A stretch of DNA of 64,000 nt from an uncultured SAR116 cluster alpha proteobacterium (GCA_902583715.1 CACHXC010000003.1:1-64000); one strand, 5' to 3'; positions 26,238 through 35,606 are shown, counted from the stretch's first letter. The notes: generated from the sequence alone by a model not told the origin. Program-made: numbers and translations.

Positions 26238-27356
26238 ATGAGATTAAATCAAGCGCAAGAAGATCTTTTTTGTGCAATCGCCAATGATGAAAATCGAACA
26301 CCGCATTCTTTGCCTGGTTAGTATTATTCAGATCAGCGGCTCTTTGAACTTGAAAAAAATAAAGTCTTTGCTGATGGGTGGATTTGCGTTGGCCATCAGA
26401 GTGAAATTTCCAAAATAGGTCAATATGTAACAGCCACCATCGGTGATGAGCCGTTCGTCATACTGCGTGATCGACAAAAGCAAATACGCGCCTTTTCCAA
26501 TATTTGCCGACATCGCGGCATGACACTTGTCGATGGTAGGGGAAAGGCCAGTCTCCTAACTTGTCCTTATCACGCTTGGAGTTATCAGCTTGATGGCCAG
26601 TTGTTCAAAGCACCATGCATGGATGCAGTTGAAGGATTTGACCCCACGGTTTGCGCCCTGCCGGAATTTAAACTGGAAGTGTGGTTGGGATTTATGTTTG
26701 TTAACATCAGCGGTGTGGTAGCGCCGCTGGCACCGAAATTGGCTGACGTTGAACCATTCTTGAAAAATTATAATGCCGAAGACCGCCACAGTACGCAGAC
26801 CTGGCATGAAGAATGGCAAACCAATTGGAAAGCGCTTGTCGAAAATTTTATGGAAGGTTATCACCTCTCGGTAACCCATGCGACAACGCTCGATTGGATA
26901 ACGCCCACAGAATTGTGCGAAAAATTAACCGCTGGAGACGTGTTTACGGCGTATCGATCAAACTATAGTCCATCATTACCGCAGCGCCTGCCATTTCCAG
27001 TTGATCTGACACCGAAAGAACAGCGGTCTTCAGTATTAGTGAATGTTTATCCAAATTTTGTCATTACAGTCGGGCCAAATTGTGCGGTTTTTTTGATTTT
27101 ATTGCCAGTTCGCGTTGAAAGTGTGGTAATCAGAATGAGCGTGCTTGTTCAAGATGGTGCAGATGATCTGGCGGAAACCAAAGGTTATATCGATCTTGCC
27201 CACGCTTTTAATGCAGAGGATAAAGCTACGCTTGAGGCCATACAGAGAAACGCTAAACCGAGTTTCCACCCCATAGCACATCTTGCACCTGAAGCGTTTG
27301 GAGGTTTGATTTGGGATTTTACACGCCAAATGACAAGATTATTGATAAATAATTAA
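26238..27356 (+). pseudogene. Rieske [2Fe-2S] oxygenase alpha subunit, interrupted by an in-frame TAG
   Basis: A 372-codon frame from the ATG at 26238 (GAAGGA site 4-5 bases upstream) to 27356 is open except for one amber codon at 26319-26321 (codon 28). After it the frame continues with YYSDQRLFEL, where homologues usually have a Gln, so a single C-to-T change of CAG would explain it. The rest is intact: Rieske motif C90-R-H92 ... C109-P-Y-H112 and the mononuclear iron pair H209 and H214 in NFMEGYHLSVTH. The next in-frame ATG (26520) lies just after the first Rieske Cys/His pair, so it cannot restore function. It is either a recent pseudogene or a base-call error. Relatives act on quaternary amines or aromatic compounds. 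Confidence 0.85.
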
Positions 27357-27437
27357 GTAATACACTCATGCGCGCAAATATTGGTTTTATTTGCGCCAAT
27401 TTAGCTAGCAAGCAAAATAATATGATTGTTTGACGCC

Positions 27438-28607
27438 ATGACAGATCACCCCACAACCTTGTCTTTCCTATGTGACCTTGTCGCTTTCCCGACGGTGAGC
27501 CGTGATCCCAACTGCGACCTGATTGATTATTGCGCCGGCTATCTACGATCAATCGGTGCTTCAGTTGATATCATAACGGCAGAAGAAGGACGCAAAGCCA
27601 ATTTGTATGCAACGATTGGTCCACAGGATTTGCCGGGCGTTATGCTGTCCGGCCATACAGATGTTGTGCCGGTTGATGGTCAGGCCTGGTCAAAACCACC
27701 ATTTGAAGCGGTGGTTGAAGATGGGCGGGTCTATGGGCGGGGAACGGCCGATATGAAAGGGTTTGTCGCGTCGGCTTTATGGTGTGCCACGCAAGCGGCA
27801 GGCCAACAGCTCAAAACACCTTTGCATCTTGCCTTGTCACATGATGAAGAAATCGGCTGTGTTGGTGTGCATTCATTGATTGATATGTTGGCAGACGCGC
27901 CAGTAAAGCCGGCCATGTGTATTGTTGGTGAACCGACATCAATGGCCATTGCAACCGGGCATAAAGGCAAAACTGCGATTGAAGCGACTTGCATTGGCAG
28001 TGCCGCCCATTCAGCGCTGGCGCCACAAGCGGTCAATGCAATTCATCTGGCCTGCGATCTCATTTCACATATCAGACAACTGCAAGATGATCTTGCCGAT
28101 AATGGCACCAAGGACCTGGCCTATGATATACCCTATACCACTTTACATGCCGGGCTGGTCACGGGGGGGCTTGCGCTGAATATTGTACCCGATCATGCCG
28201 TTGTTACATTCGAGATACGTAACCTGACAACAGATAACCCAGACAAGATTCTTGATAGGCTGCGCGGTGCCCTTGCCCCGGTGATCGCTGTTGCCCGCCA
28301 ACGTGCACCGCATGCAGATATTACGTTTAACATGATTAACACCTATCCGGGGCTGGACACACCGCTTGATGATGCGGTGGTAGAGATGCTGGCCGGGCTG
28401 ACTGGCACTGGCGAGCGCATTAAAGTTGCCTTTGGCACCGAAGGGGGGCTGTTTTCGCAAAAGCTTAGCATCCCCGCTGTTGTTTGTGGGCCGGGGTCAA
28501 TGGCACAGGGACACAAAGCTGATGAATTTGTGACCTTGGCACAGCTCGATGCCTGTGATGCGATGCTTGCAGCGCTGATTGATCGGCTGGCACAGGGTAT
28601 TGGCTGA
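27438..28607 (+). CDS. argE: Acetylornithine deacetylase-like M20 metallopeptidase
   Basis: A 389-residue M20-family di-zinc amidohydrolase. SGHTDVVPVDG near residue 68 (first metal His and the Asp two residues on), GRGTADMKG near 100 (bridging Asp) and LSHDEEIGCVG near 133 (catalytic Glu) are visible, then the dimerisation domain with AHSA near 190. Overall order and length match ArgE, which hydrolyses N-acetylornithine in arginine synthesis. Related deacylases are possible because the neighbours (DUF1028, RidA) suggest amino-acid or peptide catabolism. The ATG at 27438 is preferred over a TTG four codons earlier, though neither has a strong ribosome site. Confidence 0.82.
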   Translation: MTDHPTTLSFLCDLVAFPTVSRDPNCDLIDYCAGYLRSIGASVDIITAEEGRKANLYATIGPQDLPGVMLSGHTDVVPVDGQAWSKPPFEAVVEDGRVYGRGTADMKGFVASALWCATQAAGQQLKTPLHLALSHDEEIGCVGVHSLIDMLADAPVKPAMCIVGEPTSMAIATGHKGKTAIEATCIGSAAHSALAPQAVNAIHLACDLISHIRQLQDDLADNGTKDLAYDIPYTTLHAGLVTGGLALNIVPDHAVVTFEIRNLTTDNPDKILDRLRGALAPVIAVARQRAPHADITFNMINTYPGLDTPLDDAVVEMLAGLTGTGERIKVAFGTEGGLFSQKLSIPAVVCGPGSMAQGHKADEFVTLAQLDACDAMLAALIDRLAQGIG

Positions 28608-28613
28608 TCAGAT

Positions 28614-29288
28614 TTACAAATCCCCGGGGACACCATAGCTTGGCGCCGAGTCTGGATTAAGTGCGCGCGTGACATAGTCATTCATTTGCGGCTTATACAC
28701 ATCCCATGCGGCAGATATGGCGGTGATTGGGCAGTCTTCAGTCCAATCACAACGCAATTCGGCCAATGGCCAGTCCTGATTTTCGACAATCAATAATCCG
28801 GCTGAATGCACCTCTCCAGCTTCGCCACCAGCATCAAGCCCTGCCTGCATAGCGGCAATCAGTCTATTACCAAGATGGCCTTCGGTGTCATGAAATGCTG
28901 TGACCATTGATTTGGGAATGGTTGTATTTGCCAACAGATTGCCTGCTGCCGCGGCATCCTGACTTTGATATTCTGCATTGATGCCAAGCGTGTTTGTGCC
29001 TGAAAAAATAGCTGTCCGGCCAACGCGATCAATCGCCAGCAACTGGCGAAAGGCTGTATGGCTTGCGGCGGCAATGACGCTGGTGATCGCGGCATCAGCA
29101 TCCATACCATTTGTCATTGCATCAAGGACATGGGGGCCAAGGCGCGGGTCCGTAACATTCTGGCTGGCAACAGCCCCAACGCCAGCGCGGGCATGCGCGC
29201 ATCGTGCTGCAACGGCTGGTGAGGATGATGAAACAGCCATACCGAATTGTCCAGTTGCCGCGCATCTGCCAAGAATTGAAAATGTCAT
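28614..29288 (-). CDS. DUF1028 domain-containing protein
   Basis: A 224-residue protein matching the DUF1028 family: it begins MTFSILGRCAATGQFGMAV, followed by GVGAVASQNVTDPRLG near residue 40. The family has an Ntn-hydrolase-like look but its reaction is not established. It is the second gene of a two-gene minus-strand operon, two bases after the RidA-family gene. It converges on the argE-like gene. The RidA/DUF1028 pairing is common in proteobacteria, often with peptidases, which suggests a role in amide or imine turnover. Confidence 0.82.
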   Translation of the reverse strand: MTFSILGRCAATGQFGMAVSSSSPAVAARCAHARAGVGAVASQNVTDPRLGPHVLDAMTNGMDADAAITSVIAAASHTAFRQLLAIDRVGRTAIFSGTNTLGINAEYQSQDAAAAGNLLANTTIPKSMVTAFHDTEGHLGNRLIAAMQAGLDAGGEAGEVHSAGLLIVENQDWPLAELRCDWTEDCPITAISAAWDVYKPQMNDYVTRALNPDSAPSYGVPGDL

Positions 29289-29290
29289 TA

Positions 29291-29713
29291 TTATTCCTCG
29301 TCAGGGATCACCGCGGTGGCATCAATTTCGACAAGCCAGTCGGGACGCGCAAGTGCCTGGACAACCAAGCCGGTCGAAACCGGGTGAACATTTTTGATAT
29401 ATTCACCCATGGTTCGATAAACTACCTCGCGGTGGCGAACATCTGTTATATAGACCACGACTTTGACAAGATGGGTCATATTGCCGCCAGCTTCCTCTAT
29501 CAACTGGCGGATATTCTGCATCACTTTATGGGTTTGTTCTGTCGGGTCGTGGCTGTCAATATTTTTTGCGTCATCCAGATTCTGTGGGCATTGGCCCCGC
29601 ATCCAGACAGTTCGCCCGCCACGAGTCACAACGGCCTGACACAAATCATTATCAAGATTTTGTTCGGGGTATGTGTCTTTAGTGTTGAATTTACGGATGC
29701 GGTGATGCGTCAT
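29291..29713 (-). CDS. RidA/YjgF family protein
   Basis: A 140-residue protein of the RidA family, whose best-known member deaminates reactive enamines and imines. VRGQCPQNLD, MQNIRQLIEEAGGNMTHLVKVVVYI and RPDWLVEIDATAV are family segments. The Arg usually found near the C-terminus (in xxRPDWL) is present. The ATG at 29713 is preceded by GAGGAG with 9 bases spacing. A much longer frame extends upstream but lies antisense to the flagellin gene and is not coding. It is cotranscribed with DUF1028. Confidence 0.88.
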   Translation of the reverse strand: MTHHRIRKFNTKDTYPEQNLDNDLCQAVVTRGGRTVWMRGQCPQNLDDAKNIDSHDPTEQTHKVMQNIRQLIEEAGGNMTHLVKVVVYITDVRHREVVYRTMGEYIKNVHPVSTGLVVQALARPDWLVEIDATAVIPDEE

Positions 29714-29852
29714 GTCACAGAACTCCTCGAGGGCGATACCTCTAAATAAACGTAGTAATAAATTTCTCCAAGATGATTTAAAGCCAATTTTATTAAAATT
29801 TCGCGGATTTTTGACGTTACCGGATTTGGCTATCCACGACTTAAATAAAGCG

Positions 29853-30680
29853 ATGACAGTAATTAATACCAATGTTGAGGCATCAAAGGCGCGACTCGCG
29901 GGCAGTATTGCCGCGAAAAAGCTTGACACCGCGTCCAATCGTCTTGCGTCGGGAATGCGCTTAAATTCTGGTGCAGACGATGCAGCAGGATCAGCTGTGT
30001 CAATGAAAATGAACGCCCAATTAATGGGACAAAAAGCGGCAATAAAGGCTGCGTCTGACGCGCTATCACTTTTAAATTTGCAGGAAGTTGCTGTAGAACA
30101 ATTCGCAAACATAACACACCGTATTAAAGAGCTTGGCGTCCAAATGGCGAACGGCACCTATTCTGATGCTGATCGTGCGCTCGCACAACTTGAAGCAGAT
30201 CAGCTAGTTACTCAGTTTCAAATGGTTGCTGCCAATACAAGGTTTAATGGCCTTGAAATAGTCAATGGCACGTCTGGTGTGACTGCACCATATTCAATCC
30301 AGGTTGGTCCAAATGCATCAGAAAGCTTTGACTTGGCCGTAACTCCTGGCGCTACACTATCAACGATGTTGCCAGGTTTTGTCGATGTTACAACACAATC
30401 CAACGCCTCAAACACATTCGACACTACTTTGTCAATTTTGCAAACAATGAATGAGCAAAGAGCAATTATTGGTGCTGCAATCAATAGAATGAAGACATCA
30501 ATAAATAATTTAAGTTCGGCTGCCGTGAAAACAGAGGTTGCCGTTGGGAGGATTATTGATGCCGATTTTGCGTTGGAATCAGCCAAGCTTGCGAAACAGC
30601 AGATATTGTCCCTATCATCCAATCAAATGCTGTCGATTGCCAATAAGTCAAAAGATCTTTTGACTCAACTCCTCGAATAA
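29853..30680 (+). CDS. Flagellin
   Basis: A 275-residue short flagellin. The N-terminal D0/D1 region (VINTNVEASKA, ASNRLASGMRLNSGADDAAG, ALSLLNLQEVA) and the C-terminal D1/D0 region (INNLSSAAVKTEVAVGRIIDADFALESAKLAKQQIL) are well conserved, with a small variable centre. The ATG at 29853 was chosen because flagellins begin at this point; the frame is open further upstream. No FlhB, FliD or other flagellar genes are in the window, so it is an isolated flagellin locus. I did not find a convincing sigma-28 or sigma-54 promoter in the 139-base gap. Confidence 0.92.
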   Translation: MTVINTNVEASKARLAGSIAAKKLDTASNRLASGMRLNSGADDAAGSAVSMKMNAQLMGQKAAIKAASDALSLLNLQEVAVEQFANITHRIKELGVQMANGTYSDADRALAQLEADQLVTQFQMVAANTRFNGLEIVNGTSGVTAPYSIQVGPNASESFDLAVTPGATLSTMLPGFVDVTTQSNASNTFDTTLSILQTMNEQRAIIGAAINRMKTSINNLSSAAVKTEVAVGRIIDADFALESAKLAKQQILSLSSNQMLSIANKSKDLLTQLLE

Positions 30681-30690
30681 GCCGTGCCGA

Positions 30691-30718
30691 TATGTGCTGC
30701 TGTTCAAAAAAGCACATA
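30691..30718 (+). terminator. Hairpin downstream of flagellin
   Basis: An 8-bp inverted repeat (TATGTGCT / AGCACATA) with a 12-base A-rich loop lies 10 bases after the flagellin stop. There is no following U-tract, so it may stabilise the transcript rather than terminate it. Confidence 0.35.
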
Positions 30719-30903
30719 GTTCCTCTCGCCATTTATGGCGTGTGGGGCAAACCCAACTCTGATAAAATATATTATTGAGCGATTGCATTATTTTCTTGAT
30801 ATTGCATAGTCACGGCAAGTGAGACGAATAGTGGGTTATTGATTGCTCGCGCGTTTCACGAAGAAAGCGTGCTTAGTGGTTGGCAATGGGCGAGATGTAG
30901 CAG

Positions 30904-32421
30904 ATGCAAAATGAAAACTTCAGTCAAATTGATGACGTGCTGAACAAGGCTGCGTCTTCCGTCTTGGCCACCAGCCTGTCAAGCCTGATGCAAATGCCAA
31001 ATAGAGACCGTTTTATTTATCAATTTGAAGATTTGACCGTCGATTGCACCCGTCAGTTGCTTGATGACGACGCGTTAGCGGCGTTGTTGCGTCTTGCTGA
31101 AAACTGTCAGCTACAGACCCGCATTTACGAGATGTTTTCTGGGACGCCAGTGAATATTACCGAAAATAGGCCGGTACAGCATATGGCCGTGCGTACGCCG
31201 GATCATCTGGCATCTGTTGCCTATCAAAAATTATCCGCCTTTGCCGAGTCGGTGCGGGATAACCCAGACATTACATCAGTGATAAATCTGGGCATTGGGG
31301 GATCAGATTTAGGTCCAAAAATGGTCACGCAGGCGCTGGCTGGATATCATGATGGGCCGGTATGTCATTTTGTTGGCAATATTTGTCCAACGGATTTGCA
31401 TGACGTGCTGGTCACATGCAACCCTCATAAAACACTATTTGTCGTCACATCCAAAACCTTTACAACGTCAGAGACTCTTGCCAATGCGATGATAGCCAAA
31501 CACTGGCTCGACCAGCATGGGGCTGATGCAGGTGTCGCCATGGTGGCGGTCACTGCCGCCGGGGCACGGGCGCAAGCATGGGGCATTGACCCAGATCATA
31601 TTTTTGCTTTTGCCGACAGTATCGGCGGACGCTATTCATTATGGTCATCTGTTGGTTTGTCCGTCATGATCGCTATCGGCAGTGAAAATTTTTCTCGCAT
31701 GCTGGCTGGGGCCCATGCGATGGATCGCCATGTCCAGCATGCAGAGTTGGCGCAAAATATTGGCGTAATAATGGGGTTGTTGCGGGTCTGGTGCCGCCGT
31801 TATCTAAAATTGCCAGCTTATGGGCTGATCCCCTATGACCAGCGTCTGGCCGCCTTGCCAGCATGGGCGCAACAGCTGGAAATGGAAAGCAATGGCAAAT
31901 TTGTTGATCGGCAGGGCCATCCTTTGCCGTTGCCTGCTGGCCCGTTGATATGGGGCGCGGCGGGGACCAGTGCGCAGCATAGTTTTTTTCAATGGTTGCA
32001 TCAATCGGTTGACATCACCCCGATTGATATTTTGGTGGCGATACAGCCAGCCGCCGGGCTGGATGACCAAATGTGGCATGATCATCACAAATCGCTTGCT
32101 ATCAATGCAGTGGCACAGGCCGAGGCATTGGCGTCAGGTGCGCCGAATAAGGCCGAACCGCATCGTCATTTTCCGGGTAACCGGCCATCGGTGTTAATCA
32201 GCTGGGATCAAACGACACCATATACGCTTGGCCGCCTGTTGGCACTCTACGAACATATCACCGTGATTTCTGGATTTTTGTGGGATGTGAACAGTTTTGA
32301 TCAATGGGGTGTTGAACTTGGCAAACAGATGGCAAATCAAATTGAATCAGACGAAAGTCTCGAACATTTCAGCCCAGCTGCAAGAGCGTTTCTTGATCGG
32401 CTGAAAACCCCTCGGACATAA
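30904..32421 (+). CDS. pgi: Glucose-6-phosphate isomerase
   Basis: A 505-residue phosphoglucose isomerase, shorter than the about 550-residue E. coli enzyme but with all the main signatures: NLGIGGSDLGPKM near residue 128, VTSKTFTTSETLAN near 180, GGRYSLWSSVGL near 240 and the HHKSLAINAVAQAEAL segment near 395 with the ring-opening His. It interconverts glucose-6-P and fructose-6-P. It stands alone between the flagellin and nitroreductase genes. Base composition is higher in G and C than in the modules on either side, consistent with core chromosome. Confidence 0.95.
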   Translation: MQNENFSQIDDVLNKAASSVLATSLSSLMQMPNRDRFIYQFEDLTVDCTRQLLDDDALAALLRLAENCQLQTRIYEMFSGTPVNITENRPVQHMAVRTPDHLASVAYQKLSAFAESVRDNPDITSVINLGIGGSDLGPKMVTQALAGYHDGPVCHFVGNICPTDLHDVLVTCNPHKTLFVVTSKTFTTSETLANAMIAKHWLDQHGADAGVAMVAVTAAGARAQAWGIDPDHIFAFADSIGGRYSLWSSVGLSVMIAIGSENFSRMLAGAHAMDRHVQHAELAQNIGVIMGLLRVWCRRYLKLPAYGLIPYDQRLAALPAWAQQLEMESNGKFVDRQGHPLPLPAGPLIWGAAGTSAQHSFFQWLHQSVDITPIDILVAIQPAAGLDDQMWHDHHKSLAINAVAQAEALASGAPNKAEPHRHFPGNRPSVLISWDQTTPYTLGRLLALYEHITVISGFLWDVNSFDQWGVELGKQMANQIESDESLEHFSPAARAFLDRLKTPRT

Positions 32422-32541
32422 CTGGCACCGTAAAATAACTTTTGGGCCATGACATGGCACTGACCATCGAGGCCTACTTGGTCGTTGCCAGATGGATGAC
32501 ACAGAATCAGATTGTTACGCATAGAATAAATGGGAGTTGAT

Positions 32542-33213
32542 ATGCAACTTGAGCAAATCATAAATAAACGAAAATCATGCCGGGCGTTTTTAGACCGCCC
32601 GATCGACCCGCAATTGTTGCATTCAATCATTTCAAAGGCTGCTCGCGCTCCATCAAATGGCAATTTACAGCCATGGCAGATTTATATTGTAACAGGTGCC
32701 GCGTTGGCGTCTTTGAAACAAACAACCAAACAGTTAGTTGATGATCAGGTACCATTGCAAACCCCTGAATATCAGGTTTATCCAAAGCCATTGAAGGATA
32801 TGTATGACCAACGCCGACAGGAGATTGGTGAAGATTTATACCGGGTGCTGGGAATCCCGCGTGAGGATAAACAAAAACGGCGTGGTCAATTTGCTAAAAA
32901 TGCGCTGATGTTTAACGCCCCGGTGGGGGTATTTGCTTATATTGACCGGTCCTTGAGTTACGGACAATGGATGGATCTTGGGATGTATTTGCAAAGCGTT
33001 ATGCTGTTATGTGAGGGGCATGGGCTAGCGACATGTGCGCAAGGCTATTGGACATTTTTTCATGAGACTGTACGTCAGACGACTGGTGCGTCTGATGATT
33101 TGATGCTTGCTTGCGGCATTGCCATTGGGTTTGAAGATCAAGATGCCCCGATCAATAAGGTGCGGTCTTCACGTGTGGCGGTTGAAGATTTTGCCATATT
33201 TATCGACAAATAA
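32542..33213 (+). CDS. Nitroreductase family protein
   Basis: A 223-residue FMN-dependent nitroreductase. The N-terminal IINKRKSCRAFLDRP with its FMN-phosphate-binding Arg/Ser cluster, AARAPSNGNLQPWQIYIV near residue 35, and the C-terminal ATCAQGYW and LACGIAIGFED segments are typical. The ATG at 32542 has GGAG 5 bases upstream; an ATG four codons earlier has none. Such enzymes reduce nitro compounds, quinones or flavin. It is monocistronic. Confidence 0.88.
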   Translation: MQLEQIINKRKSCRAFLDRPIDPQLLHSIISKAARAPSNGNLQPWQIYIVTGAALASLKQTTKQLVDDQVPLQTPEYQVYPKPLKDMYDQRRQEIGEDLYRVLGIPREDKQKRRGQFAKNALMFNAPVGVFAYIDRSLSYGQWMDLGMYLQSVMLLCEGHGLATCAQGYWTFFHETVRQTTGASDDLMLACGIAIGFEDQDAPINKVRSSRVAVEDFAIFIDK

Positions 33214-33315
33214 GATCAGGCGGATGGGGTTCTATGACGCGCCCCCAATTAAGGGTGATCGGCAAATCCATTATTAATGGTAATTATGTTTTTCTCTCCA
33301 AAAGAGGTAAAAATA

Positions 33316-33993
33316 ATGCGTAACGCTTATAGCCGTGCGGTGATTGATCATCTTGTTTTTGGGTGTGATCATTTGCAAAACGGGACGTCCTTTCTTGAAC
33401 AAACGCTTGGTGTTGGTTTTTCTGGCGGCGGAAAACACACCCTTATGGCAACGCATAATCGGCTTTTGAAATTGCAAGACTCCATCTATTTCGAAGCCAT
33501 CGCCATTGATCATGAGGCCGTGCAAAAATATGGGGATATTGGTCGCAAGCGTTGGTTTTCACTTGATGCGGACCGCACAAAACAGAGGCTGGCTCAATCA
33601 CCGCGGCCACTGACATGGGTCGTGGCTGTTGATAATATTTATGATGCGGTGTCAAAATGTGGGTATGACGCTGGGCAGATCACCACAATGACACGAGGTG
33701 ATTTGGAATGGATGTTGACCATCGCTGAGGATGGCTCGCTGGTTGAAGACGGGCTATTGCCAGCGTTTATTCAATGGCCCGGTGGCCGCAATCCAGCAAA
33801 CAAATTGCCAGAAAGCGGCACCCGGCTGCAAAGGCTGATTCTACAGCATCCCCAGCCAGATGTGATCGGACAGATCATCGATCAGCTTGGCATTGACGGG
33901 CCGGTTGAAGTAAAGCTGGGCCCTGCAAATTTGATTTTTGAAATGCAAACCAATGCAGGTGAACTGGTTTCCCTGTCCAGTGCATCAGTTTGA
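33316..33993 (+). CDS. VOC-superfamily (glyoxalase-like) protein
   Basis: A 225-residue protein resembling the Glyoxalase_3-type VOC family. It begins YSRAVIDHLVFGCDHLQNG, with a candidate metal His, and continues with GGGKHTLMATHNRLLKL and YFEAIAI, where the Glu is the usual second ligand. The start is an ATG 8 bases after AGAGG; a longer frame adds 13 residues. The reaction is unknown. It is convergent with the phosphoribosyltransferase gene. Confidence 0.72.
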   Translation: MRNAYSRAVIDHLVFGCDHLQNGTSFLEQTLGVGFSGGGKHTLMATHNRLLKLQDSIYFEAIAIDHEAVQKYGDIGRKRWFSLDADRTKQRLAQSPRPLTWVVAVDNIYDAVSKCGYDAGQITTMTRGDLEWMLTIAEDGSLVEDGLLPAFIQWPGGRNPANKLPESGTRLQRLILQHPQPDVIGQIIDQLGIDGPVEVKLGPANLIFEMQTNAGELVSLSSASV

Positions 33994-34035
33994 TGCCGGG
34001 CTTGGCGTGATCAGGCACATACCGCTGTTTTAATT

Positions 34036-34677
34036 TTACCTGATTTTCGGAAAGACCATCGACGGGTCATAGCTTGCAAAGCTATCCAGGTTCTGGCGGT
34101 TGCATTGTTGCTGGAGATCTGTGTCTGGCAACACTGCAGTTATACATGGAAATTTCTTTCGATAGCTGGCGGTTTTTTCATTATCTTCCATGGCGATGGC
34201 TACCAGTCCGGCGATCTTGCCGCCTTGCTGTTGAACCAACCGTATCGCGCCATCCATGGTGCCGCCAGTTTCTATCCATTGATCAACAAGCAAGACTTTT
34301 GTGCCAGTGGCGAATGCGGGCTTGCGCATTTCCATATCCTGCGTGCGACCAGAGTAATTTGAAAAGGTGGCGCTGTCTGTATCGACGCATAGTTTGCCAG
34401 CTTTGCGGATGGGCAAAAATCCGACGCCAAGACGGGTGGCAAGTGCAGATCCTAGGACAAATCCCATTGCGTCTAAACCGCCAACCACATCGCATTTGAC
34501 ATGTTCAAGATCTACGACAAGATCATCAAGCAAATCATGAAACGCATCACCATTGATATAAATTGAAGTGGGATCGAGCCAAGCGAATTTTTCTCCCTTG
34601 GTGTTTGGTGACATGATGCTCAAATACCATCTGTTCCCGCTTGTCTTTCCGGTGACATCTGCTTTGTTTGTGGTCAT
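34036..34677 (-). CDS. Phosphoribosyltransferase family protein (adenine PRTase-like)
   Basis: A 213-residue type I phosphoribosyltransferase. The PRPP-binding loop VLLVDQWIETGGTM lies near residue 134; the canonical VDD start is VDQ here. The upstream VVGGLDAMGFVLGSALATRLGVGFLPIRKAGKL segment is like adenine PRTases. It overlaps the upstream BtpA-like gene by 4 bases (ATGA) and has GGGAG 7 bases before the ATG. It is probably a nucleobase salvage or catabolic PRTase, in line with the pyrimidine genes 6 kb downstream. The base it uses is unproven. Confidence 0.75.
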   Translation of the reverse strand: MTTNKADVTGKTSGNRWYLSIMSPNTKGEKFAWLDPTSIYINGDAFHDLLDDLVVDLEHVKCDVVGGLDAMGFVLGSALATRLGVGFLPIRKAGKLCVDTDSATFSNYSGRTQDMEMRKPAFATGTKVLLVDQWIETGGTMDGAIRLVQQQGGKIAGLVAIAMEDNEKTASYRKKFPCITAVLPDTDLQQQCNRQNLDSFASYDPSMVFPKIR

Positions 34678-35417
34678 TGTGGATCTCCCATCTTGCGGCA
34701 TTTTGATATTAGCAAACCAAGTTTTGCCGGATCAATGTTATAGAAATCATCAGTAATATTGATCCCGGTCGCCACCATAAAGCAATCCACCATCGCATAA
34801 TCGGCTGCATTGTCCGGCGTGATACCTGATGCCAGTGCTATGGGCGTGTCAGGAAGAGCGGATCGAAATGTGGTAATCTTACTGATTTCAGCAGCATTGC
34901 CAGTGGCAATGCCAGATGTGGTCACTACATCCATAAAGCCACCAGCAATCTGTGCGGATTTTGCATAATCTGCGGGGTTTACCTCGCGCTGTTTTTTAAA
35001 TGCTGTGCCACCGAAATAAAGACCGTTCCAAACTGTTTTTTGGCGAATGTTTTCAATTTCATTGGCCTCTATTTGATGGTCTTCGCGTTCATCAATTCGG
35101 GCATCATCAGCCCAATATGCATCAATCCGGCAACCTTGCTTGGCAAGCGTGGCAAGAACTGGAAACGCATCACGCCCGGTCACCGCCAAAAAATTCAGCC
35201 CTATCCAGAAATCTGGATAACGGGTGCGAATCGAGCGAATGATTGGTAAGAATCTATCCACATCAAAATCATGATTGATCAGGAAACACCCGCTGATTCC
35301 AGCGTCAATTAATATGTCGATATTGCTGGCTGTCTGATCATGGTCAATAACATGGATAACAGGTAAAATAATCGGCGCATTATCGCCAAAAAAATCATGA
35401 AATTCAGACCGGTTCAC
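34674..35417 (-). CDS. BtpA-like TIM-barrel protein
   Basis: A 247-residue protein resembling the BtpA/SgcQ family: an (alpha/beta)8 barrel with LPVIHVID at strand 1, DAGISGCFLINHDFD near residue 45, IGLNFLAVTGRD near 80 and a phosphate-binding-like VATGINIT near the end. I take the GTG at 35417, about 9 bases after AAGGTGAT, as start; another GTG at 35468 is possible. BtpA was named for photosystem I biogenesis in cyanobacteria, but most members lie near sugar or nucleoside genes. Here it is coupled to a PRTase, suggesting nucleotide metabolism. Confidence 0.65.
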   Translation of the reverse strand: MNRSEFHDFFGDNAPIILPVIHVIDHDQTASNIDILIDAGISGCFLINHDFDVDRFLPIIRSIRTRYPDFWIGLNFLAVTGRDAFPVLATLAKQGCRIDAYWADDARIDEREDHQIEANEIENIRQKTVWNGLYFGGTAFKKQREVNPADYAKSAQIAGGFMDVVTTSGIATGNAAEISKITTFRSALPDTPIALASGITPDNAADYAMVDCFMVATGINITDDFYNIDPAKLGLLISKCRKMGDPQ

Positions 35418-35606
35418 CTGTTCATCACCTTTGTCACTTTCGACCCAGTGACGACATCTTAAATGCACATGATTGATAGATTTATTTGATAAGTTTGGAC
35501 CTTGCCGAAATGTCTTATCGATAATTTTTAACTAATCTTTTGCAATCATACTGGATCTAGTCAAAACTAAAAAGCTGGAAGTTAGAACTTAAGGAGAGTT
35601 CGGGAT

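Noticed and set aside
26319-26321. Programmed readthrough or pyrrolysine at the amber codon
   Set aside because: No suppressor or pyl genes are visible, the position is not catalytic, and a simple CAG-to-TAG change explains it.
26520-27356. Separate 278-residue Rieske-type protein starting at the internal ATG
   Set aside because: That start removes the first Cys/His pair of the cluster, and the upstream frame is homologous to the family N-terminus; it is one interrupted gene.
29714-30157. N-terminal extension of the RidA frame over the flagellin gene
   Set aside because: It is the antisense shadow of flagellin. The RidA ATG at 29713 has its own ribosome site and gives a normal-length protein.
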